A DNA stretch of 64,000 nucleotides from JBCCSZ01 sp039821145 (lineage in GTDB: Bacteria > Bacteroidota > Bacteroidia > Chitinophagales > Saprospiraceae). Under the pieces are notes generated by a model. The model made no database searches. It had not been told where the DNA came from and worked only from the letters and a program-made list of their open reading frames with translations. The DNA lies in NCBI GenBank assembly GCA_039821145.1, contig JBCBOS010000001.1, positions 310,001 to 374,000 on the forward strand, given 5' to 3'. Positions 42,302 through 49,794 of this stretch are shown in pieces. The first letter of the stretch is position 1; every line of letters starts with the position of its first letter. The translations under genes were made by a program, and so were the position numbers.

Positions 42302-44560
42302 TTGAAGAACCTACTGACAACTCTGACATGCACCCTCAGACAAGCATCCATCTGTTGTGGGTTCTTGCTCTTGGGACTATCGTGGCCAGCCGCATCAGTA
42401 CAAGCTCAATCGCTCGTCGACAGCCTGCGCCAAGTCCTGACACAAAGCGATCAGGACAGCCAGCAGGTCAAACTACTCAACGACATCGCCTGGGAACTCA
42501 AGCTGGAGGATGCAGAAGAAGCACGCAGCTTGCTGAGTCGATCTGCCGAATTGGCCCGGCAGATCGACTATCCCAAAGGCGAAGCACAAGCCTACAACAA
42601 CCGCGGCGTGGTAGAAACCATTGAGGGCAATTACCAACAAGCCACGGAATACTACCAGCGCGCCCTGGACATTCGCCAATCGCTCAACGACCTGAAGGGA
42701 ATCGCCTCCCTTCACAACAACATTGGCAACATCCTCTTGGAGCAAAACCACTATGAAGCTGCTCTCAAAAGTTTCCAGCAAAGCCTCTACACCCGCGAAC
42801 AACTCAAGGACACCCTCCGCATTGCCCGCGTCTCCAACAACATCGCACTGGCCTACGAAAACCTCGGGGATTATCCGGAGGCATTGGACTATGCCCTGAC
42901 CTACCTCAGCTATTCCGAACGACTCGAACTGCCCGATGAGGTGGCCAACGCGCACAACATCCTGGGCAACATCAAGCGCGAAATCGAAGGGCAGGAGGAA
43001 GAAGCCATGTACCACTATTTGCAGTCCATCGAGCGCTATCGAGAACTCGACTATGCCTATGAGATCGGACAGGCTTACCTCAACATGGGCAATGTTATGG
43101 GCGACTTGGCAGAAGAACACTACAAAGACAAACAATTCCTGGAGGCCCGAGGAGAGTTTCAAAAGGCCTTGGACTATTACCAGCAATCCCTCGACATCGG
43201 CAGAGAACTAGAAGATTCGGTGGCCATTGCCGACCTGTACAACAGCATCGGTGTCCTCTACAAGGACCAAGGAAGCTTCTACGAAGAGCTGGACCTGGAC
43301 GACTCTGCTGAGATTTGCTACGAAAAAGCGCATGGGTTGCTCCGACAATCCCTGGACATGCACCAGGCCGACGACAACCGCAAGGGGGTCATGGAGGTGT
43401 ACAATGGCATCGGGGATGTGTACCGCCGCCAAAAGGAATACCAAAAGGCATTGGACTACACAGAGCGCTATCTGGACATCGCAAGAGACATCGAGGACCA
43501 AAAATTTGTACAAAGCGCCTACAAGGACTTCGCCAGGGTGTACAACAAACTGGAAAAGTACAAGACAGCTTACAAGTACCGCAAAAAGTACGACGAACTG
43601 CGCTACGACCGACTCAACGAACAGATCGTGACCCAAAATACCCGCCGAGAGGCCCGGTACGTGGATGGGCGCAAACAATTGGAGATCGAGAAGAAGGAAA
43701 AGGAAATTGCGCTGCGCAATGCCGAGTTGAAACAGGCCGCCCTTTGGCGCAATACCCTCATCGGCGGTACCCTCGGCTTGCTGCTGTTGGCTCTGCTGCT
43801 CTACAATCGCTATCGGATCAAGAACCGGGCAGCACAGATATTGGAAGAAAAGAACAAGATCATCGAACAAGAACGCCAACGATCGGAAGATCTTCTGCTC
43901 AACATTTTGCCCGCCGATACGGCAAGGGAGCTCAAGCGGCACGGACAAGCACCCGCCAAGAAATACGACTCGGTGACCGTGCTATTCACCGACTTCAAGG
44001 ACTTTACCCGCATCGCCAGCAGCTTGCCCCCCGAGGTATTGGTGGCCGAGCTGGACGAATGCTTTCGGGCCTTCGACGACATCACGACCCGCCACGGCAT
44101 CGAAAAGATCAAAACCATTGGCGACTCCTACATGTGTGCGAGCGGCCTTCCACAAAAGAGCGACGACCACCCCTATCGAATGGTGCAGGCTGCCATCGAA
44201 ATGCAGCAATTCATGGCCGACTTGCAGATTCGCCAAAAACAGGAAGGGCGACCCATTTTCCAATCGCGCATTGGCATTCACACCGGCCCCGTCGTGGCTG
44301 GCATCGTAGGCAGCAAAAAGTTTGCCTACGACATTTGGGGAGATACCGTCAACTTGGCTGCCCGGATGGAAAGCAATGGAGAAGTCGACCGCATCAACAT
44401 CTCCCAATCGACCTATGAGGAGGTGAAGGATGCCTTCGAATGCCTGTACCGCGGAAAGATCGAGGTGAAAAACAAAGGAGAAATCGACATGTATTTTGTG
44501 CAAGGAGCCAACAATCGGGAGGCTCCTCAGAGCAAGGCTCAAAAAGTTTACCGATATTAG
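42302..44560 (+). CDS. TPR-domain class III adenylate cyclase
   Basis: A 752-residue membrane enzyme. A signal peptide (to ~36, '...PAASVQAQ') is followed by periplasmic tetratricopeptide repeats (~60-440, e.g. 'AQAYNNRGVVETIEGNYQQATEYYQRALDI'), a transmembrane helix (~485-505), a short coiled coil and a class III cyclase domain (~557-740). Metal-binding Asp residues sit in 'VLFTDFKDFT' and 'TIGDSYM'. The substrate-selecting pair looks like Lys ('EKIKTIGDSY', ~600) and Asp ('FAYDIWGDTVN', ~676), which favours ATP over GTP, so cAMP is the likely product. The start is a TTG, 10 bases after the DUF4920 stop; no ATG fits the signal peptide. An HD-domain gene follows. Its signal is unknown. Confidence 0.92.
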   Translation: MKNLLTTLTCTLRQASICCGFLLLGLSWPAASVQAQSLVDSLRQVLTQSDQDSQQVKLLNDIAWELKLEDAEEARSLLSRSAELARQIDYPKGEAQAYNNRGVVETIEGNYQQATEYYQRALDIRQSLNDLKGIASLHNNIGNILLEQNHYEAALKSFQQSLYTREQLKDTLRIARVSNNIALAYENLGDYPEALDYALTYLSYSERLELPDEVANAHNILGNIKREIEGQEEEAMYHYLQSIERYRELDYAYEIGQAYLNMGNVMGDLAEEHYKDKQFLEARGEFQKALDYYQQSLDIGRELEDSVAIADLYNSIGVLYKDQGSFYEELDLDDSAEICYEKAHGLLRQSLDMHQADDNRKGVMEVYNGIGDVYRRQKEYQKALDYTERYLDIARDIEDQKFVQSAYKDFARVYNKLEKYKTAYKYRKKYDELRYDRLNEQIVTQNTRREARYVDGRKQLEIEKKEKEIALRNAELKQAALWRNTLIGGTLGLLLLALLLYNRYRIKNRAAQILEEKNKIIEQERQRSEDLLLNILPADTARELKRHGQAPAKKYDSVTVLFTDFKDFTRIASSLPPEVLVAELDECFRAFDDITTRHGIEKIKTIGDSYMCASGLPQKSDDHPYRMVQAAIEMQQFMADLQIRQKQEGRPIFQSRIGIHTGPVVAGIVGSKKFAYDIWGDTVNLAARMESNGEVDRINISQSTYEEVKDAFECLYRGKIEVKNKGEIDMYFVQGANNREAPQSKAQKVYRY

Positions 44561-44695
44561 GGCTTGCTCAGCGCTTGGGATGATTTGCGGAAATGAACAA
44601 TTTTGTCCTCATTTGAAGCACCAAAATTTTACATCTGAACCAGCTCTTGGTATTTTTATCGCCAGAGGAAGAGCGACAAACCCTCATTGTAACGA

Positions 44696-45289
44696 ATGGA
44701 CTACCCTGCCACAAAAGCCTATATTCTCAACAAGCTGGAAAGAGAGCTGTCCCAGCAGCTGTATTACCATGGCATCCACCATACAATGGATGTGTTGCGA
44801 GTGACGGGCGAGCTTTGCAAGGCAGAAAAAATCAATCCCCGAAATACCTTGCTGCTCAAAACGGCGGCCTTGTACCACGACTCTGGCTTCACCATTCACA
44901 ATCAACAACACGAACAACTTGGCTGTCAACTCGCCCGGGCCAGCTTGCCCCAATTTGGCTATTCCCCGGCCGACATAGACCTCATCTGCGGCATGATCAT
45001 GGCAACCAAGATTCCTCAGTCGCCCAACAACTTGCTGGAAGAGATCATCTGCGATGCGGACCTAGACTACCTGGGGCGAGATGATTTCAAAGCCATCGGC
45101 GACACCCTTTTTGCAGAACTACAAGTATACAAGGTGCTCAGTACCGAGCAAGAGTGGAATCGATTGCAGATTTCATTTTTGGAAAAACACCGCTTTTTTA
45201 CGCAGACCAGCCTAAGTCGCAGACAACATCAAAAGGAGTTGCATCTGGCAGAATTGAAGGAAATTGTGGCGGGATATGAAAAAATTTGA
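44696..45289 (+). CDS. HD-domain phosphohydrolase
   Basis: A 197-residue cytoplasmic HD-domain protein. The metal-binding residues appear in order: His in 'YYHGIHHTMDV', His-Asp in 'TAALYHDSGFT', and the later Asp in 'IICDADLDYLG'. The arrangement resembles predicted metal-dependent phosphohydrolases of the HD superfamily; the C-terminal ~60 residues are helical and basic. A nucleotide or cyclic nucleotide substrate is possible given that it follows an adenylate cyclase gene by ~135 bases, but there is no direct evidence of cAMP hydrolysis. No GYP motif is present, so it is not an HD-GYP c-di-GMP phosphodiesterase. Confidence 0.8.
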   Translation: MDYPATKAYILNKLERELSQQLYYHGIHHTMDVLRVTGELCKAEKINPRNTLLLKTAALYHDSGFTIHNQQHEQLGCQLARASLPQFGYSPADIDLICGMIMATKIPQSPNNLLEEIICDADLDYLGRDDFKAIGDTLFAELQVYKVLSTEQEWNRLQISFLEKHRFFTQTSLSRRQHQKELHLAELKEIVAGYEKI

Positions 45290-45505
45290 GGGGGGCAGGC
45301 AGCGGCGCGCGGGCCTTGTTCGTATTACTGATGTGTTTAGGTAAGAATATCTCACTAGTTTCAATAAAAAAAGCAGCCCCTTACCTACTCTCACTAGTTT
45401 AACAAAAAATCAACTTTAAATTACTTTATTGTCTTGAATATCTTTGAAAGAAGGGGCTGCTATCTCGTTTAATATCAATTTATTTATTCTTTTGGTAAAA
45501 TACAA
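45290..45505. other. Non-coding region with terminator and short direct repeats
   Basis: No gene is seen. It holds a minus-strand terminator with a very long loop and two copies of the 12-base sequence TCTCACTAGTTT (45350-45361 and 45389-45400). Confidence 0.5.
45365..45461 (-). terminator. Terminator-like 11-bp inverted repeat with long loop
   Basis: AGCAGCCCCTT (45372-45382) pairs perfectly with 45451-45461 across a 68-base AT-rich loop. On the minus strand a run of seven T follows (45371-45365). It would end a leftward transcript from the tRNA-like operon and the small ORF. Confidence 0.6.
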
Positions 45506-45664
45506 TTATTTGGCTATCTCGGCCCAGGTTTTGGCAATAATTCTGTTTGCCAAGAGCAGATTTACATTTTCAACGGTATTTTGCCGCAGGAAGTTGTAAA
45601 ATTTGGTCAAAAAATCGCTGATTTTCAGCCTCTTCCCTTCTTTGATCTCCAGAATGCCTTTCAT
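45506..45664 (-). CDS. Small ORF (52 aa) downstream of tRNA-like genes
   Basis: An ATG at 45664 opens a 52-codon frame ending in TAA at 45506. The peptide starts MKGILEIKEGKRLKISDFL and ends ...IIAKTWAEIAK; it is basic and amphipathic with regular Leu/Ile/Val spacing and no low complexity, which makes it look protein-like in AT-rich DNA. It lies 17 bases after the terminator-like hairpin that follows the tRNA-like genes and before a second terminator, all on the same strand. I recognise no family. It may be a real small protein or a remnant; only conservation could tell. Confidence 0.35.
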   Translation of the reverse strand: MKGILEIKEGKRLKISDFLTKFYNFLRQNTVENVNLLLANRIIAKTWAEIAK

Positions 45665-45670
45665 TGTCCC

Positions 45671-45705
45671 AAAAAGAAAACCCCTGACTGCATGACAATC
45701 AGAGG
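45671..45705 (-). terminator. Intrinsic terminator after the tRNA-like genes
   Basis: On the minus strand, CCTCTGA (45705-45699) pairs with TCAGGGG (45687-45681, one G-U pair) and is followed by TTTTCTTTTT (45680-45671). It lies 41 bases beyond the CCA end of the second tRNA-like gene. Confidence 0.7.
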
Positions 45706-45746
45706 TCTTCCTTTCTTTTGTAAATCCATTACCCCTTACGGATAAA

Positions 45747-45877
45747 TGGCTGTGAGAGAAGGATTCGAACCTTCAAGGAGCGGTTGGCTGTGTCTTTAGG
45801 GCCGAGGCCAACACAGTTTGTCCCTTATCTCCACCCCCGAGACAGGAGGGCATGGCTGCCAGTTTCATCACCTCACA
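45747..45877 (-). ncRNA. tRNA-like RNA copy A (131 nt, encoded CCA)
   Basis: Reading the minus strand from 45877: acceptor arm TGTGAGG; TG; D stem ATG/CAT around an 11-base loop with the conserved GG; a possible anticodon stem CCCTC/GGGGG with 7-base loop CTGTCTC; 59 further bases; T arm GAAGG-TTCGAAT-CCTTC (complement of 45774-45758); 3' acceptor TCTCACA; discriminator G; CCA. The acceptor pairs at all 7 positions (one G-U). The 59-base section can form GGAG/CTCC and a distal 7-bp stem CTGTGTT/GACACAG. If the cloverleaf is right, the anticodon would be GUC, but a competing hairpin (TGTCTC/GAGATA) makes this doubtful. A normal type II tRNA has at most ~25 bases in that arm. It is nearly identical to copy B. 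Confidence 0.7.
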
Positions 45878-45883
45878 GTGTGG

Positions 45884-45933
45884 CAGTCTTTCGACTGGTA
45901 GTCTTTCAAATTGTCAGCGACGCATTCGACGCT
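45884..45933 (-). other. Spacer hairpins between the two tRNA-like genes
   Basis: Two hairpins lie in the 61-base spacer: CAGTC-GAAA-GACTG, a perfect 5-bp stem with a GNRA tetraloop (45884-45897), and AGCG-a-CG-CATT-CG-a-CGCT (45916-45933). They could be processing or stability elements in a shared precursor. Confidence 0.5.
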
Positions 45934-45938
45934 GCTTG

Positions 45939-46069
45939 TGGCTGTGAGAGAAGGATTCGAACCTTCAAGGAGCGGTTGGCTGTGTCTTTAGGGCCGAGGC
46001 CGACACAGTTTGTCCCTTATCTCCACCCCCGAGACAGGAGGGCATGGCTGCCAATTTCATCACCTCACA
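45939..46069 (-). ncRNA. tRNA-like RNA copy B (131 nt, encoded CCA)
   Basis: Same architecture and length as copy A, and upstream of it in the transcript (5' end at 46069, CCA at 45941-45939). Only two bases differ. In the D loop it has AAATTGGCAGC where copy A has AAACTGGCAGC. In the distal stem it has CTGTGTC where copy A has CTGTGTT, so a C-G pair replaces a U-G pair and the 7-bp helix with GACACAG is kept. Neither change breaks the proposed fold. The two copies are repeated at a 192-base period. A promoter-like sequence lies 42-68 bases upstream of its 5' end. Confidence 0.7.
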
Positions 46070-46515
46070 GTGTTTTGAAATAATCTTTATTATTTCGTTT
46101 GTTGATAATACAAATATAAACCAAAACACCCTTTCAATGCAAATATTTTAACAAAAATCAATAATTATTACAATAATCATAAATAATAGTTATCAATCCT
46201 TATGAAAAGTAAAATTACCCCTGGTCAAATCCAGTTATTTTGAAAAATTTATAATAAACCACGATCAAGTCCATCAAAACACCACCAAATCACCCGAATA
46301 TTGATAAAATTTCAACCAGAATACAATTCTTTGCAACAATGGCAAGTTGCCCCCAATAAGCCTTCAGCTGTGATTGATTCATCAAAAGGGACCGTCCATC
46401 CATTGACAGCAAAAGGAAAATGGTCCGGCAAGGAAAGCAAAATCTCTCCAGGGACAGTTGGCAATTAGAACAAAAAAAGAGTAGATTGGTTGTTGCAAAA
46501 AAAGAATCGCCCACG
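46070..46515. other. AT-rich intergenic region
   Basis: About 445 bases, very AT-rich between 46080 and 46260. Apart from the tRNA-like promoter candidate and a small CTGG/CCAG hairpin near 46225-46240, nothing stands out. Open frames here are artefacts of neighbouring frames. Confidence 0.5.
46111..46137 (-). promoter_or_regulatory. Putative promoter of the tRNA-like operon
   Basis: On the minus strand TTG (46137-46135) and TATATTTG (46118-46111) are separated by 16 bases. The -7 element is a perfect TAnnTTTG; the spacer is slightly short. Transcription would start about 35 bases before copy B. Confidence 0.45.
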
Positions 46516-46890
46516 ATGAATCAACGCATCCTCTTCCTCCTCCTCCCCCTTTTGGCCCTTCTCGCCTGCTCCGATGCCGACACTTCCTCCTCTGAGGGAG
46601 ATGTATACAAAGAACTAGCTGTCCAATTTTGCCAATGTGCAACTCCCAGCGTCGAACTGAACCGAAAAATGAAGAAACTTTTGGAAGACGACCAACGCGA
46701 TCAGTTTGTGCAGATGTCTTCCAAAGCCCAAGAAACCTTCCAGCAGACCATCCGCTGTTTTCAACAAAACACCATACAAGTAGATCCCTCCTCCATTGAT
46801 GTGCAAGAATTGGAAAAGAGCCTGCGCGTCCATTGCAAGGAGATTCCCAGCCGCATGATGCAAGACTTTTTGCTGAAATTGGAAAAATGA
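46516..46890 (+). CDS. Small lipoprotein of unknown function
   Basis: A 124-residue lipoprotein with signal MNQRILFLLLPLLALLAC (lipobox L-A-L-L-A-C) and a Ser/Asp/Glu-rich linker. The mature part is mostly helical and contains four cysteines ('VQFCQCATPSVELNRKM', 'TIRCFQQNT', 'LRVHCKEIPSR'), which could form two disulfides. The length and pattern are unlike any family I can name. The frame is open back to 46420, but the ATG at 46516 is chosen because the lipoprotein signal begins there. It stands alone before the SDR gene, with 228 bases between. Confidence 0.68.
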   Translation: MNQRILFLLLPLLALLACSDADTSSSEGDVYKELAVQFCQCATPSVELNRKMKKLLEDDQRDQFVQMSSKAQETFQQTIRCFQQNTIQVDPSSIDVQELEKSLRVHCKEIPSRMMQDFLLKLEK

Positions 46891-47118
46891 TTTCTCTCCC
46901 AAAACAAAGAGAATGAATTTTTTTCATTTTAGAACGAACATTCCAATATAGACGCCTGTTACTGCTATATCCCACACAACAAAGGGATCGGGATCATCAC
47001 ACATCCCAGTTTTGCAACAATTTTCATGGCCCCTGCTCCGCCGCCGGAGAGCACCGTCCCTCCTGGCAGCCCAATGGAGTCGTGCCTATTATTCACCTCA
47101 AATTTGATCTACTACAAC

Positions 47119-47868
47119 ATGGAAAAATTAGTAAATAAAGTCGCCATCATCACCGGAGGGACATCCGGCATGGGCCTGGACACCGCAAAACTATTTCTCA
47201 GCCAAGGAGCCAAAGTCGTCATTACCGGGCGCAGCCAAGCCAAACTCGATGCGCTCAAAGACCAACTGGAAGGGGATTTCCTCCTGGTCAAAGCAGATGC
47301 CGCCAGCCTCAGCGATAGCCAGCGATTGATGGAGACCACCACCCAGCATTTTGGCAACATCGACATCATTTTCCTCAATGCAGGCATTTTCAAAGTGGCG
47401 CCGATCGGTGGGCTGACCGAAGAAATCTTCGACGAAATCTACGACATCAACATCAAAGGCCCGCTGTTTACCGTCAACCAAGCGGTTCCCCACCTCAATG
47501 AGGGTGCTTCGATCATCTTCAATACCTCCGTCTCCAATGTCAAGGGCATGCCTGGTGTGTCCATCTACGGATCGAGCAAGGCGGCTCTTCGCTCCGTCAC
47601 GAGGGTATTGGCAGCAGAATTGGCACACAAAAACATCCGGGTCAACGCACTCAGCCCTGGCCCCATCGAAACGCCCATTTACCAAAAAACGAATATGACC
47701 GATGAGCAGGTCAGTCAACTTGCACAAGGCGTTGTTGGCCAGGTACCAATTGGTCGCTTCGGACGCGGAGATGAAATCGCCAAGACGGCTTTGTTCCTCG
47801 CATCCGACGATGCCTCCTACATCACAGGCGCAGAAATCCCAGTAGACGGAGGGATGACCCAAGTCTAG
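47119..47868 (+). CDS. Short-chain dehydrogenase/reductase (SDR)
   Basis: A 249-residue classical SDR. The Rossmann motif is 'VAIITGGTSGMGLDTAKLF' (TGxxxGxG), with 'VVITGRSQAKLDALKDQL' giving an Arg after strand 2 that favours NADP(H). 'IFLNAGIF' is the NAG motif. The catalytic residues are Ser in 'IIFNTSVSNVKGMPG' and Tyr-x-x-x-Lys in 'SIYGSSKAALRS'; 'NALSPGPIETPIYQ' and 'FLASDDASYITGAEIPVDGG' close the fold. The substrate is not predictable. The frame extends upstream to 47026, but the ATG at 47119 gives a normal N-terminus. It converges on the secreted-protein gene at 47911. Confidence 0.92.
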   Translation: MEKLVNKVAIITGGTSGMGLDTAKLFLSQGAKVVITGRSQAKLDALKDQLEGDFLLVKADAASLSDSQRLMETTTQHFGNIDIIFLNAGIFKVAPIGGLTEEIFDEIYDINIKGPLFTVNQAVPHLNEGASIIFNTSVSNVKGMPGVSIYGSSKAALRSVTRVLAAELAHKNIRVNALSPGPIETPIYQKTNMTDEQVSQLAQGVVGQVPIGRFGRGDEIAKTALFLASDDASYITGAEIPVDGGMTQV

Positions 47869-47910
47869 CCAAGAAAAATACATCCGAGAAACATGGAATG
47901 CATGGGGCGC

Positions 47911-48669
47911 TTACTGCCCCGTGCTTTTTTGTTGGGGGCTGTCGTCTTGCTTTTCCTTCTTGACGTGGCGCTGATAGAAATAGCCAAATTGATTGCGAAA
48001 GGTCTTGGCCGCCTCCACTGCCATCAGGCGCGTGGACTCCCCTGGCTTGACCAAATTGGTGTAGGAAACAGAAATCGTTTTGTAGCGCGCATAGTAGGGA
48101 AAGGGGCCTTTCATTCGCTTGAAATCCTTGTCCAAGATCACAAAGGCATCCAAGCCAGGAGAATTCTCCCGCTCCCGCACCTTCCCCTTGCCCACCAAAT
48201 AAAAGGGCCGTCCAGCGAGTGAGATGGAGGGATCGACTTCCTTTTGTGCATTGAGAAAAAAGCCCGACTGAAGGCCATTTTTGAGGTGTACAGTAGAGGT
48301 ATCGTAGGTAAAATAGAGCTCTGAAAAATCGTAATTCTTCGTGTAGGCATCCCAAATTCCCTCCCCGTCTCTGTCTCTTTGCTCGATGGCTTGGTCCAGC
48401 AGCTTCTGCATGCGTTTGCGCTTGCGCTTGGAGAGTTTGTCATTGTCCAGCAGCTGGGTCAATTGCTCAATTTTGCGGTGTTTGCTCGGCAGGCGCACAA
48501 TCAAGACACCATCTTTCAACTCTTTGATGGCAGCAATTGATTGTTCCAAGGGATCACCAGCAGCTGCATCCGTTTCTTTTTCGCCACTGGCAGGCTGTGC
48601 CCAGACAGATGCAGCAAGAAAGAAAGCCAGTCCGGTGAAGAGCAGGTGTTTGCACAAGCAATTTGTCAT
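47911..48669 (-). CDS. Secreted protein of unknown function, divergent from moxR
   Basis: A 252-residue exported protein with signal peptide 'HLLFTGLAFFLAASVWAQ'. The mature part has a helical basic region ('SKHRKIEQLTQLLDNDKLSKRKRKRMQKLLDQAIEQR') followed by a mixed domain ('FSELYFTYDTSTVHLKNGLQSGFFLNAQKEVDPSISLAGRPFYLVGKGK...GLDAFVILDKDFKRMKGPFPYYARY'). I do not recognise the family by name, but the layout is not low-complexity and looks like a conserved envelope protein. It starts 114 bases from moxR on the opposite strand, so it shares the promoter region of the moxR-bat cluster and could be functionally linked (inference). Confidence 0.7.
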   Translation of the reverse strand: MTNCLCKHLLFTGLAFFLAASVWAQPASGEKETDAAAGDPLEQSIAAIKELKDGVLIVRLPSKHRKIEQLTQLLDNDKLSKRKRKRMQKLLDQAIEQRDRDGEGIWDAYTKNYDFSELYFTYDTSTVHLKNGLQSGFFLNAQKEVDPSISLAGRPFYLVGKGKVRERENSPGLDAFVILDKDFKRMKGPFPYYARYKTISVSYTNLVKPGESTRLMAVEAAKTFRNQFGYFYQRHVKKEKQDDSPQQKSTGQ

Positions 48670-48733
48670 GTTGTTAAGATTTAGTTAAACTCTCGGAACA
48701 GTCTGATCCTACCTACGTTATCCGAGTATAAAA

Positions 48734-48765
48734 TTGCACATTCTGCAAAAAAATTATCAAATTTG
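48734..48765 (+). promoter_or_regulatory. Putative promoter of the moxR-bat cluster
   Basis: TTG at 48734-48736, a 21-base spacer and CAAATTTG at 48758-48765 (one mismatch to TAnnTTTG). The moxR ATG lies 18 bases downstream. Confidence 0.42.
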
Positions 48766-48783
48766 CCATCTTAAAAAAAAGCC

Positions 48784-49785
48784 ATGATACAGCAATCTGT
48801 CGACTTAAAGGAGCTTAACGAACAAATATACAACGAAAGTGCTTTTGTAGATAAACTCAACGAGGCGACCTCCAAAATTATCGTGGGGCAACAGCACATG
48901 ATCGAGCGCCTTTTGCTGGGTTTGTTGGCCAGAGGACACGTATTGCTCGAAGGCTTGCCTGGACTGGCCAAAACGCTGGCCATCAAGACGCTGTCCAAAG
49001 CCATCAACGCCAAGTTCAGCCGAATCCAGTTTACCCCCGACTTATTGCCAGCCGACATCATCGGCACCATGATCTACAACCCCAGCAAAAACGAGTTTAC
49101 CGTGCGAAAAGGGCCTGTCTTTGCCAACTTCATCCTGGCAGACGAAATCAACAGAGCCCCCGCCAAAGTCCAATCGGCCTTGCTGGAATCCATGCAGGAG
49201 CGACAAGTGACCATCGGCAATGAGACCTTCCCACTGCAAGAGCCTTTCCTCGTACTGGCCACGCAAAACCCCATCGAGCAAGAGGGGACCTATCCCCTGC
49301 CCGAAGCCCAAGTGGATCGCTTCATGCTGAAAGTCAACATCAGCTACCCCACCATGGAAGACGAGCGCACCATCATCCGCCGGAATCTCAACGGAGAGAT
49401 CAGCCAAAAGGTGCCTCCGATCGTCGACCCGGCCGTCATCCTCCAAGCTCGGGAGACAGTCAAAAAGGTGTACATGGACGAAACCATCGAGCAGTACATT
49501 CTCGACATCGTATTCGCCAGCCGCCAGCCAGCCAAATACGGGCTGAAAAACCTGGCCCTGATGATCAACTACGGTGGTTCGCCCCGCGCCAGCATCAACC
49601 TGGCCATGGCAGCCAAGGCCTATGCCTTTCTCCAAAGAAGAGGGTACGTCATTCCCGAAGATGTCCGCAACGTCTGCCACGACGTCATGCGCCACCGAAT
49701 TGGCCTGACCTATGAAGCAGAGGCGGAAAACATCAGCCAAGAAGACATCATCAACCAAATTTTGAATTCCATAGAAGTTCCCTGA
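48784..49785 (+). CDS. MoxR-family AAA+ ATPase
   Basis: A 333-residue AAA+ protein. Walker A is 'GHVLLEGLPGLAKTLAIK', Walker B and sensor region 'FANFILADEINRAPAKVQSALLESMQERQVTIG', sensor 1 'FLVLATQNPIEQEGTYPLPEAQVDRF', and a C-terminal lid domain with 'YGGSPRASINLAMAAKAYAFLQRRGYV'. MoxR ATPases act as chaperones that insert cofactors or assemble complexes with VWA-domain partners; here the partners are the DUF58 and Bat proteins encoded just downstream. It leads the rightward cluster that ends at batD; the next gene follows after 9 bases. Confidence 0.94.
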   Translation: MIQQSVDLKELNEQIYNESAFVDKLNEATSKIIVGQQHMIERLLLGLLARGHVLLEGLPGLAKTLAIKTLSKAINAKFSRIQFTPDLLPADIIGTMIYNPSKNEFTVRKGPVFANFILADEINRAPAKVQSALLESMQERQVTIGNETFPLQEPFLVLATQNPIEQEGTYPLPEAQVDRFMLKVNISYPTMEDERTIIRRNLNGEISQKVPPIVDPAVILQARETVKKVYMDETIEQYILDIVFASRQPAKYGLKNLALMINYGGSPRASINLAMAAKAYAFLQRRGYVIPEDVRNVCHDVMRHRIGLTYEAEAENISQEDIINQILNSIEVP

Positions 49786-49794
49786 TCCGTTCCC

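Noticed and set aside
45747..46069. tRNA-Leu(UAA) interrupted by a group I intron
   Set aside because: The extra sequence is only about 45 bases longer than normal and lacks group I core elements; no UAA or NAG anticodon with a preceding U is found.
45290..46515. Insertion-sequence remnant in the gene-poor region
   Set aside because: No terminal inverted repeats, target-site duplication or transposase-like motif; the 52-residue ORF has no DDE or HUH signature.
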